This document shows, piece after piece, positions 8,101-16,800 of a stretch of 64,000 nucleotides of DNA. The stretch is taken from the NCBI GenBank assembly GCA_937872925.1, contig CALMUT010000016.1, positions 1 through 64,000 of the forward strand, given 5' to 3'. The position numbers and the translations under genes were made by a program. Position 1 is the stretch's first letter, and each line of letters starts with the position of its first letter. A model generated the notes under the pieces. It did not search any database, was not told where the DNA came from, and saw only the letters and a program-made list of their open reading frames with translations. Origin of the DNA: an uncultured Myxococcales bacterium (lineage in GTDB: Bacteria > Myxococcota_A > Polyangia > Polyangiales > Polyangiaceae).

Positions 8101-11100
8101 CCAGCCGCAGGGCTGCAGCGCGGCTTCCAGCAGCACGGCATAGGGCATCGTGCGGTTGCCGTTTTCGTCGAAGTACCACGCGTCTTCCGGCACGTCGTAC
8201 TCGGCTACAACCTCCGCGCCGGCCTTGGGCTCACCCATCTTGCCGCTCACGGACGCGATCCGCGTCATGAAGTGGTAAGGCGGGCCGGGCAAGCGCGCGC
8301 CACGGCGGTGGCCGTCGAATACTCGGTAAATCGGGAACGCCTTGCTGGGCTTGCCCCAGGCGCAGCTCAGCAGCGACTCGTAGCCGAAACTGAACGCCTC
8401 GCCCTCGGGGCTGAGGGCAATGGCGACGGGCTTTGCTTCGGTGTGATCGCCAAGGATTTCTGGATGGCTCTCCAAAGGAAAGTCCGGCGCGAGGCGCCAG
8501 CCAACCCGTTTGGCGTGAAACGCCTTCAGACCATCGACGGTGCACAGCAAATCCGCGTAGATCGTCGGCTCGGGCCCCGCGACGATCTCCTCTACGAAGA
8601 CTTCGTAACTCAGCTCCTTGCTCTCTGGCGTGACTTGACCGCGACAGCGCATTTCGATGGGCTCGCCCGGCACCGGCTTGAACGACCAAGCGTCGCGCTT
8701 GAGCGTGTAACCCAGGGAGGCCAAGTAGAAGCTCAGAGCCTGCACGCAACCTTCGAACATCAAGGTGCCCGGCATGCACGGGTCGTTCTTGAAGTGACCG
8801 TCAAAGTACCAGTCGTCAGAGCTGATCTGAGTCCTTGCTTTCAAATAGCCACGCCCCCAGGGACCGCCGGCCGGATCGAAGTCGACCACCTCGTCCAAGA
8901 GCAGCATGCGTCCGGTCTGAATGCGTGGACTCTGTGTGTGCGTCTGACTCAATTCGAAGCCCACCCCAAAGCAGTCCCAAGCGCGACCCTCGGCAAACGC
9001 CTGCACTTGCTCCCGGCTGAAGCTGCGGTGCAGCGTGAGCTTTTCCGGCGCGTCCAAGCGCGGGTTGTCGATGACCTCGGCGCCTTCAGGGGTCCAGACG
9101 ATGCCCTCGGACTCGGCCAGTTCTTTATCGCTGAAGAACCCGGCCTGGCCCTCGCGTACGGCAAGGCGCACGTCGCCGTTGATGCGACAGTCGTAGTGAA
9201 AGAAGAACAAGCGCACGTCCTCATGACGGGCGTGGCCGTCGACGTGGATGTCGTATTGCAGGGTATCGCCCGGTGCAGGCAGATCGCCTTCGTAGGTGAG
9301 AGTGCAGCCAAGCAGACGATAAACACGCTCGCCCTTGTTCAGAAAGTCCGCGCCCATCCAGCTGATCAACATGAGATCCGCTTGCCCGCTCTCGATGAAG
9401 ATCCCGGCGGGCATGCGGCCTTGATTCAGGTACCAGGAGTCTGAGCGCACGTCGGTTTCGGTCCAAATGGTGCCCTTAGCCGCGACCCCCGGCTCCGCAT
9501 CGATCCCCGTGACTCGATCCGCCAGCAGCAACGGCGGCTCAGGCATACGCACTTGGCGTGCGTACGCGTCTTGTTTCGCAAACTGCGCCCCGAAGATGTC
9601 GGAGATCTTGCCGCTCGAGTTCACCTCGAGCTGGGCGCGGCTGAAGGTCGGCCCCCGAGGCGGCGGCGCAGTGGGCGCATACTTAGCGGGGGATGGTCCG
9701 TGCAGGGCCGCCGGGGCCAGCGCCGTGGGCGTGGGCGGAACGGGCGGCGACGCGGGCGGCTGCACGAATGTCGGCTCCGGCACGTCCGCGCGTCTCATCT
9801 GTGCGGGCGCCAGCGCGGGCTGTGCCTCGGCGACGGGAACGGGCGCTTGCGCGCCGGCAAACGCCATGCGCTGCAGACTGGCCTGTGTTGCGAGAAAACG
9901 CTGGTGGACCTGCGACTGATCCTGAAGGAAGCGCGTGTGGATCTGGGCAAGAAACGCAAATGGCGTCACGGCGGGTTCAGATGCGACGTCATGCGCTGCA
10001 GGCGCGGGGCCGAGCGCGGCGGGCGCGGGCGCGGACGGCAGCGTCGCGACGGCAGAGGAATGCGGAGCGGCGGCGGGCTGAGCTGGAAGATCGGAGTCTG
10101 GCGGGCGGCTTGCCACAACGAACTCGGAATCGAAAATGGGCGGGAGTGGTGGAGCGGGTTGCATGAGCTGGATTCCGTTGTCGGGTGCGGCGCCGCGCCG
10201 TACGGGAGCCGGGTGCGATGGCAGACGGCGCGTGGTCGCAGTGCGGGGCGCGGGGATCGGTGCATGGCCTGCCAAGCGTTTGAGCAATGGATCTGGGTCC
10301 ACTGCGACCCCGGCGGCGATCAAGGCTGCGACTACGTCGAGCGCTTGGGCGCCGCCGCGGCCACGCCGGTCAAGGTGCGTGACGACCGCGCTGCGCATGC
10401 GCTCCGGGCCAAGGATCTCGCGGATCCAGCGGCTGCAGGCGGCGCCCGGACCGTGCTCGATGAAACTCCGCACGCCATCGGCCCAGGCGCACTCCACCAT
10501 TTTCGGGAAGTCGAGCTGGCGATGCGCTTGGCCCAAGATCGCCTGCGCGCAGAGTTCCGTGTCTGGGTTGTATGCCCCGTCCAGACCGCCTGAGTAGAAG
10601 CGGACCCCAGGAACGGCGTGGGTCTCGCGGCGGTGCGCAGCGAGCCACGCTTCGCGCACGTTGTCGAGTTCCGGGACATGCACCACGAGGTTGTAGTCGA
10701 GGGGGCGACAGCGTTCTGGGCCGAGGCGTTCGACCACCCGGGCGCAAGCCGCAGCTTCACCACCGATGACGCAGTCGACGGGCGTGTGCACAATTGCGAG
10801 ATGCACATCAGACTCTGCGCGTAGTGCCGCACGGACCTCGTCCACATTCGCCAGCACCGACCACATTGCCCAGCGTGCATCCGCGCCCCAGAGCCGCTTG
10901 ATCACACCAAACTCGCCGCTGAGCTCTCGCTCGAATAGGCCTGCGGTCATGCAGTCGGCACGCATTCGGTCCATGTCGCGCCAGGCGCCAAACGCAAAGA
11001 GCGAGTTGCTTTCCCCGGAGCTGTAGCCGAGCGCCGCCTGCGGCTTCAGTCCCAGCATTCCCAGGCTCAGCTCCGCATGAAGCTGGCTCAAGGAAGAAGC

Positions 11101-13848
11101 GCCCCAGAGCCGCTCCGACGCGCTGCCGCTCGGCAGGGCTGCATCATGGGCCCAGCGCATCGCGTCGCCAAACCCCTCAAAGCGCTGCGCCAAGGCATCG
11201 CCGAGCTCGGGCAGATCGAGCAGCAGCTCGCGGCCCATGCCGTGGTACGCCGAGCCAGCCGACGTGAAAACGAACGCAAGCTCGCCGAGAACCGGCTGCG
11301 CTCTGAAGTGCACGCCCTCGCCTGGCGGAGCGCCCTTCTCGATGTGCGCACGCCCTCGCTCGCGGCGCTGAGCGAGCTGGGACTCGCCGTCGGCGACGAT
11401 CACCAGGCGCGCGGGTTGCGCTTCTGCCTGAAGGTCCGCGCAGCACCCAGCGACTAGCGCCGCCAACACTTCGTCGGCGTTGGCTCCTTGGAACAACTGC
11501 AGTGTCGGCGCTTCACCTTCGTGCTGCGTGCGGCAGTGCTCGTCTTCGCGCAAGACTGCGCGGTGCGCGCCGTTGCCGTCCATGGGTCGGACGCGCACTT
11601 CGGCTCGACGCATGGTGCTGCGAAGCCACGGCGAGCCGTCCGCATGCCGACGATGGTGCAGGCTGAGCGTTGCCGCAGCTAGATGCAGCAAACCTGATGC
11701 GGCGTGCGCATGCCCGAAGTGCGGCGTCAGAGCACAGTCGTCGGGTCCCCAAACCGTCACGCCGTCGAGCGTCGTCTCACCTTCGGCCAAAACGCCATGG
11801 TCCTCGATCACGGCGTACACACGGTCCCCGGCCGCGCGGGCGTCACGGAGTCGCTTCAGCACCAGGACAACCGCTGCATCGCCGGCAATCTGGCGTGCGC
11901 CGTCGAGACAGCCGTGCGCAGCTGCCTGGTGCGTCGGTTCACAGCTGAGGTCAACTGCTCCCACCAACGCAGCGTCTAGCTCCAATCGCTGCAAGCGACC
12001 CACTGCAAGCTCAAGCGCCACCAGTCCAGAGGCTTCCTCCGCAGAGACGGTGCAGCTGCCACCGCCCAGATCCAACAGGCGGTTCAGGCGATTTGCCGCC
12101 ATATTCGGCATCGTACCGATCACCCCCGCAGCGCTAAGGGGATCGACGAAGCCGTCCCCGTGGCGCCAGCGCGCACCGTAGCGCGCCACCTCCATGTCCA
12201 CGCCCATGCCGACGTAGATCCCGGTGGTCTCCCGGGGCAAGGCCCGCGTCTCGGCCACAGCTTCGCGCCCGACCCGCATCACCAAGAGCTGCTGCGCGAG
12301 GGTTTGATCCAAATCCTTCGGAGGAATGCCCAGGGTCGCAAGATCCAGTTCGAAATCCGGGCAGCGTCCCTGCAAGGTGCCGTCACTGCCGGTGCTCAGT
12401 CGCTGCTCGCCGCAGAAAAGCGCCCGGGTGAAGTCCATGCGGTCAGCGGCGCCCGCTGCGGTGATGCCAAGCCCGACGATCGCAATCGAGGGACGCTCGG
12501 CACTCGCTGCGGACAAAGGACGCTCGGCACTCGCTGCGGGCGAAGCGGTTCGCGCGGCCGAGTCGTGCTCCTCGACGATCAGGTGAGCGTTGTTACCACC
12601 GAAGCCAAACGCAGACACTGCGGCGCGCCGCGGACCGTCACTATTCCAAGCTTCTGCTCGGGAAAGTAGCCGGAAGGGTGTTCCCAACAATGCAGGCGTT
12701 GGCTCGTCGGCGTGCAACGTCGCTGGGCGCGTGCGGTGACGCATCGCCTCTAGCACTTTGATCAGTCCGGCGACTCCGGCCGCAGTGATCAGGTGTCCCA
12801 GATTGGATTTCAGGGACCCGATCGGCAGGGGCTCGGCGCGCCCGGCGTAGACCTGGGCCATGCTCTCGAGTTCCGTGGCATCTCCCAAGGTCGTGCCCGT
12901 GGCGTGGCACTCCATCAGGGAGATATCCGATGCGGTCAGCCCGCTCTGCTCAAGAGCGGCGCGCATCGCGCGCGCCTGGCCTTCCGCCGAAGGCACGAGT
13001 GCGCCCTTGCCGCGCCCGTCGTTCGACAGGCCCACGCCGCGGATCACCCCCAAGATCCGATCCCCCGCTTGCTCTGCGTCGGTCAAGCGCTTGAGGGCGA
13101 CGAAGCCAGCGCCCTCTGCCGGCACCAGGCCATCCGCCGCGGCGTGGAAGGGGCGACTTCGCCCCGTCTTGCTCAGGGCCTGAAGTGCAGAAAAGCCAAC
13201 GTGAATGAAGAGATCATCCGCACAGTTCACCGCGCCGGCGAGCACCAGGTCTCGTCTGCCCTCAGCGAGCCAGTCGCAGGCGATCTTGATGGCATAGAGC
13301 GACGAGGCACACGCCGCATCCAGAGCGAAGCATCCGCCGCCAAGACCGAGGGCACGCTCGAGCAGCAGCGCCGGGAGCCCTGAACAGAATCGATTGCGAG
13401 CTGCCGGGCGCGCTTCGGAGCCGAGCCAAACACTCTCAGCAAATGCGCTCAGCTCCGCCGACGGGAAACCGAGGTTTCCAAACACCGCACCCACCCGTCT
13501 CCGCTCGCCACGGTGCTGGCTATCGCTCAGGGCCTCTCGCGCTGTATGAAGCAGCCACTGAAATAGCGGATCTAGCTCCAGGATTTCCGAGGCGGGCAAC
13601 TCGAATCCGGCTGGGTCGAAGATGTCGCTGAAGCCGCGAACGTAGGAGCCCCGGTCCGACCAAGTCGCGTCGGGTCGCGGGCGGCTCGGTGGGCACACGA
13701 CCTGCTCCGGCGCGACCCGCCAACGGTCGGCGGGCACGGCGCTGATCGAATCGCGCTCCGCGTCGACCAGATCCCAAAGCTGCGCTGGGCTCGACGCTCC
13801 AGGCAAGAGACAGGACCGGCCGACAATGGCAATCGGCACGAATGGCAT
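5182..13848 (-). CDS. pfa3: Pfa3, PUFA synthase subunit (KS-CLF-AT-DH pairs-DH'-AGPAT)
   Basis: 2888 residues, iterative type I PUFA synthase. Domains: ketosynthase 1-430 (DAACAS with Cys180; His315, His352); chain-length-factor-like KS about 452-770, where the cysteine position reads Glu605; acyltransferase about 855-1170 with GYSSGES; a Pro/Ala linker with an amphipathic helix (1296-1330); two double hot-dog FabA-like units, 1435-1785 and 1865-2185. In each unit the first half lacks the histidine (YLNQGRMP; YFDENGNRTMP) and the second has it (GHFKNDPCMPG, His1685; AHFFQDPVQPG, His2081). A PKS-type DH' follows at 2210-2460 (DHCPTWNRPALP). The C-terminal acyltransferase (2595-2805) resembles acylglycerol-phosphate acyltransferase, with NHQVQIE for NHx4D and HPQGTRS for the EGTRS block. 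It starts 6 bp after pfa2. Confidence 0.93.
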   Translation of the reverse strand: MPFVPIAIVGRSCLLPGASSPAQLWDLVDAERDSISAVPADRWRVAPEQVVCPPSRPRPDATWSDRGSYVRGFSDIFDPAGFELPASEILELDPLFQWLLHTAREALSDSQHRGERRRVGAVFGNLGFPSAELSAFAESVWLGSEARPAARNRFCSGLPALLLERALGLGGGCFALDAACASSLYAIKIACDWLAEGRRDLVLAGAVNCADDLFIHVGFSALQALSKTGRSRPFHAAADGLVPAEGAGFVALKRLTDAEQAGDRILGVIRGVGLSNDGRGKGALVPSAEGQARAMRAALEQSGLTASDISLMECHATGTTLGDATELESMAQVYAGRAEPLPIGSLKSNLGHLITAAGVAGLIKVLEAMRHRTRPATLHADEPTPALLGTPFRLLSRAEAWNSDGPRRAAVSAFGFGGNNAHLIVEEHDSAARTASPAASAERPLSAASAERPSIAIVGLGITAAGAADRMDFTRALFCGEQRLSTGSDGTLQGRCPDFELDLATLGIPPKDLDQTLAQQLLVMRVGREAVAETRALPRETTGIYVGMGVDMEVARYGARWRHGDGFVDPLSAAGVIGTMPNMAANRLNRLLDLGGGSCTVSAEEASGLVALELAVGRLQRLELDAALVGAVDLSCEPTHQAAAHGCLDGARQIAGDAAVVLVLKRLRDARAAGDRVYAVIEDHGVLAEGETTLDGVTVWGPDDCALTPHFGHAHAASGLLHLAAATLSLHHRRHADGSPWLRSTMRRAEVRVRPMDGNGAHRAVLREDEHCRTQHEGEAPTLQLFQGANADEVLAALVAGCCADLQAEAQPARLVIVADGESQLAQRRERGRAHIEKGAPPGEGVHFRAQPVLGELAFVFTSAGSAYHGMGRELLLDLPELGDALAQRFEGFGDAMRWAHDAALPSGSASERLWGASSLSQLHAELSLGMLGLKPQAALGYSSGESNSLFAFGAWRDMDRMRADCMTAGLFERELSGEFGVIKRLWGADARWAMWSVLANVDEVRAALRAESDVHLAIVHTPVDCVIGGEAAACARVVERLGPERCRPLDYNLVVHVPELDNVREAWLAAHRRETHAVPGVRFYSGGLDGAYNPDTELCAQAILGQAHRQLDFPKMVECAWADGVRSFIEHGPGAACSRWIREILGPERMRSAVVTHLDRRGRGGAQALDVVAALIAAGVAVDPDPLLKRLAGHAPIPAPRTATTRRLPSHPAPVRRGAAPDNGIQLMQPAPPLPPIFDSEFVVASRPPDSDLPAQPAAAPHSSAVATLPSAPAPAALGPAPAAHDVASEPAVTPFAFLAQIHTRFLQDQSQVHQRFLATQASLQRMAFAGAQAPVPVAEAQPALAPAQMRRADVPEPTFVQPPASPPVPPTPTALAPAALHGPSPAKYAPTAPPPRGPTFSRAQLEVNSSGKISDIFGAQFAKQDAYARQVRMPEPPLLLADRVTGIDAEPGVAAKGTIWTETDVRSDSWYLNQGRMPAGIFIESGQADLMLISWMGADFLNKGERVYRLLGCTLTYEGDLPAPGDTLQYDIHVDGHARHEDVRLFFFHYDCRINGDVRLAVREGQAGFFSDKELAESEGIVWTPEGAEVIDNPRLDAPEKLTLHRSFSREQVQAFAEGRAWDCFGVGFELSQTHTQSPRIQTGRMLLLDEVVDFDPAGGPWGRGYLKARTQISSDDWYFDGHFKNDPCMPGTLMFEGCVQALSFYLASLGYTLKRDAWSFKPVPGEPIEMRCRGQVTPESKELSYEVFVEEIVAGPEPTIYADLLCTVDGLKAFHAKRVGWRLAPDFPLESHPEILGDHTEAKPVAIALSPEGEAFSFGYESLLSCAWGKPSKAFPIYRVFDGHRRGARLPGPPYHFMTRIASVSGKMGEPKAGAEVVAEYDVPEDAWYFDENGNRTMPYAVLLEAALQPCGWLASYVGCALTIETDLLFRNLDGTGTQHVEIFEDASCLRTTAQLTAVSNSAGMIIVSFDVEVHQSSTLVYDMKTVFGFFPPSAFDNQVGLPVSDAQRELLVAPSDFLVDLDTRPDVFYRGGARLPNSKLDMLNRIEGFWPEGGKAGLGAMRGVKDVHASDWYFKAHFFQDPVQPGSLGIEALIQLLQCFMLQTGMADGIEGPRFEPIAIGLPMTWKYRGQVVPKNKRVTSVIEITEVGRDDRGPFAVCDASLWVDGIRIYDASKLAMRIVAGAAERQDKQRHVPLGDVAAGGSVPRGAIVIDPQRDRWIQDHCPTWNRPALPLMHVVELLAGGVEGKVTGLKDVQVKGWLDFTGPRSFHTTCEARGTATHVTLWSTPRDDLNAKATEVASARVLTGDYKPPPAALTPFKAPALEDPYASGALFHGEAFHLLERAARSDSGVSSVLDAGAGAVPIGKLHPALLDAALHGIPHDALHSWSSQISEDKVAYPARILELELYAPTPTAGPVRCEVRFDGFLAAPDLPRFRVQLSADGRVWAEFSLVEACFPKGPLGAAAPSERRAFLRDKHFVPGVRLSRSDGAETRLSQPEVEASDWMPGTIVGIYGTTDAERIAVLEHVAAREGIHPAHVPGALPLNAFAVHSVREGRDVVVRDTDPARRTLDPTPLRAFWDQALGMSDPWLGRDLWEGLLKKYVRRVVLADPEAFRSLEARSALFLGNHQVQIESLLITNILSGLTGRSVVTMANAKHEKRWIGWILRHMFSHPGSRDPGSILYFDQGRPESMFEIISGLKPQLSRGDRSLFLHPQGTRSQSCRETTTKLSSVFLDLALELDLPIVPIRFSGGLPVTPVVGKLEFPHGHAAQDYFLGRPIEAEELRALPYAARAAHVLDAIAALGEPAEDERPNSPDIAFSDAVTEWQRQTQTSEVEAVFFRILEQVSEPSAETERLLDGIRAGAVLSDPWLARLASRLSGKGA

Positions 13849-13854
13849 GGGACC

Positions 13855-16800
13855 TCACGCCTGCGGAAGCAGGTGGACCTCCACGCCTTCGAGCTCGGCA
13901 ATGACCTCGCCGAGACCATTGCGGAAGACCACGTCGGAGACCGTGCGCTGACCCGAGGCATCCCGTCCTGTCAGAGTGCAGTGCAGCGGACCGTCGCTAG
14001 GCCGGTCCGTGAACGTACGCACCTCGCCGATGCCCGTCGGCAGAGATGCGCGCCCCAGCACATGATGACTCCAGAGCAGCGCCAGCTGCAAACCGCCGTC
14101 GAGTGCCCGGGGGTCCGTGCACCAGCTCTGGGGCCAGCCCGCCTCAAGCACGCCGCTGAGCGCAGCGGCGATCCCGCTTTGGCTCACGCCATCGATGCTG
14201 CGGATCATCTGAAAGTCCGGACCGTGAAAGAGCACCTGCCCGTCATAGACCACACGATCCCCCCAAGCCTCGAGGCCCAGATCGTTCGCTCCACCTTTGC
14301 TGGGCGCGGGGCGCGTCTCCACCATCTGAGCTGTGGCCCGATAGTACGGCGTGCCCGAATCGTCGACCAGCTCGAGATCCAGAATTGCACCGCTGCCGTT
14401 GGAGCGTAGCGCGCAGTTGACCACCAACCGCAATTCGTCTTGCTCGAAGTTCTTCAAGGGAATGCCCCGCAAGACCTTCAGATTCTGAATGCCGCTGAGC
14501 ACCAAGTTCGGGCGAAACGCGCGCGCGGCGCGGCTGAACCACTCGATGGCCACCACCACCGGAACCACAGGTGTGCCGTGTATGCTGTGGTCCGCCAAGA
14601 ACGGGTGGCTCCTGCGATCGACCACCACTTCGAGGGAGAGGCCAGGCGCCCCCGCCTTCGGGGCCAGCGCCTCGGGACGCGGCTCCCCACCGAGCACCAA
14701 TTCAACCTGCTCAGGCTGAGAGCCGGAGAGTTCGTCGACCAACATGCGCGCGCCCACTTGCAGCGGAATCAGCGGCACGCCCATGCGCTCGAAGTGAAGC
14801 TTCAGCTCTGGACTCACCATGCCTCCTTCCCAGGGGCCCCACCCCAGAGACTTCACCAGGCAGCCCGTTCGGGATCGCGCTTCGGCCCAGGCCACTTTGT
14901 TGAGGACTTCGTTGGCCATGGCGTAGTCGGATTGACCGACATTGCCGCAGCGGCCCGCCACGGAAGAGAAGAAACACAACAGCTTGATCGGATCCGCCTG
15001 CGTGGCGTGCAGAAGCGCGCGCAGCCCGGCGACCTTCGTGTCGAACACGCGATCGAAGTGCTCCGTGGTCTTGTCCACGAGCAGTTTGTCGTGAATGACG
15101 CCCGCGCCGTGCACGATGGCAGCGATGGGTCCCCAATGCGCGCGCACATCGTGCAGCGCGGCTTGCAACGCATCCGTGTCCGTAACGTCTACGGGAACGT
15201 AGCACGCCTCGGAACCCGTCCCTTCGATGGCCCGCAGCGTGGCACGGATCTCGCGCGCCGCAACGATTCCGCTGACCTGCGCGCCTAGTTCCGTCGGACT
15301 CGGCATCCTCCCGGCAGCGCGCGCTTCAGCGAGCAGCGCGCGCTTGAGCTCGGCGTCCCCTAGGATGCCCGTGACACAGGGAGGCTCTGCCACTAGCGCC
15401 GTGCGCCCGAGGAGCACGAAGCGCAACTTTGCTTGAGTGGCGAGCTCGATCAGAGTCGCGGCGGTGCCGCCCCGAGCCCCGCCGGATGCGACCACGACAT
15501 CCCCGTCCCGCCACGGGCTGGCCCCCACCGCCACCGGAACCCGAACGCTATCTAAGACCAGACGGCGGCCATCGACGGGCAGCCCCACATCGAGCTCTGG
15601 CCCGCCCAGCAGCAGTTCGTCGGCCAGGGATTTCGCGAGCACTTCGCTGCTATTGCCGCCGCGCTCCAGATCGATGGCCTTGGTGGCCACATCAGACCAT
15701 TCCTGCGCCACGCTGCGCGTCAATCCCGCAAGTCCGGACAGCCATGCACGCACGCTTTCGATGTGGGTGGTGGCAAAGGCGCCACCGGTGTCCTGTACCG
15801 TCACGAAAACGCCCTTGCCCGAACGCTGGCGAGCGAAGGATTGCGCGGCGGCGAAGGCCTCACGATTGACCTGAACGGCTTCGTCAATATCGGTGACAGG
15901 TCGCATCCCACCCAGGAACAGCAGAGCGTCCAACCCTGGAGACGACGCGGGGTCGACGAGCTCCGCGCGCACGCCGCGGGCACACAGCTCCTTGACGAGG
16001 GTGGCCCCGAGATCCGTGCCATCCGACGTAACGCCCACGCGCTGTGCACCGAGCAGACCACGCATCGCCATGCCGATAGCGGGTCGCTCTTGGGTGGTCA
16101 GCGCGAAGCGTCCGAGACTCGGCGTGGTGACGGGATCGGCGCCGGGTGTGGCTCTTTCCGTTGCCCGTACAGCGCTAGCGCCCGGCCGCGCGGGTGGTGG
16201 AGCGTTCGGCTCCGGGGGACCACCGCCGAGCAGGCCCTGCATGTACTCGATGATCTCACCGAGGGTCTGCAGCTTTGCCATCACTGCCGTATCCACCTCG
16301 GGCAATTCCGGCGCTTGCTCGCGCATCGCCGACAGGATCTCCACTCGTTTGATGGAGTCGATCCCGAGGTCGCCTTCCAGCTGCATCTCTGCGCTCAGCA
16401 TCTCCGTCGGATAGCCCGTCTTGTCCGACACGATCTGCAGCATCAAGCCATGCAGATCCCGCACGGGCGCTGCCAGCTGAGGCGCGCGTTCCGCCGGACC
16501 GGGCGGCGCGGAGCCGAGCAGTCCCTGCATGTACTCGATGATCTCACCAAGGGTCTGCAGCTTGGCCATCACCGCGGTGTCTACCTCGGGCAACTCTGGC
16601 GCTTGCTCGCGCATCGCCGACAGGATCTCCACTCGTTTGATGGAGTCGATCCCGAGGTCGCCTTCCAGTTGCATCTCTGCGCTCAGCATCTCCGTCGGGT
16701 AACCCGTCTTGTCCGACACGATCTGCAGCATCAGCCCGTGCAGATCCCGCACGGCAGCTGCCGGCTGAGCCGGGCTCACGGAAACGCTTGGAGCTGCATC

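Noticed and set aside
7606-9444. 612-residue open frame on the plus strand inside pfa3
   Set aside because: It is antisense to the conserved dehydratase domains of Pfa3, has no domain motifs and no ribosome-binding site. Long antisense frames are normal in GC-rich coding DNA.
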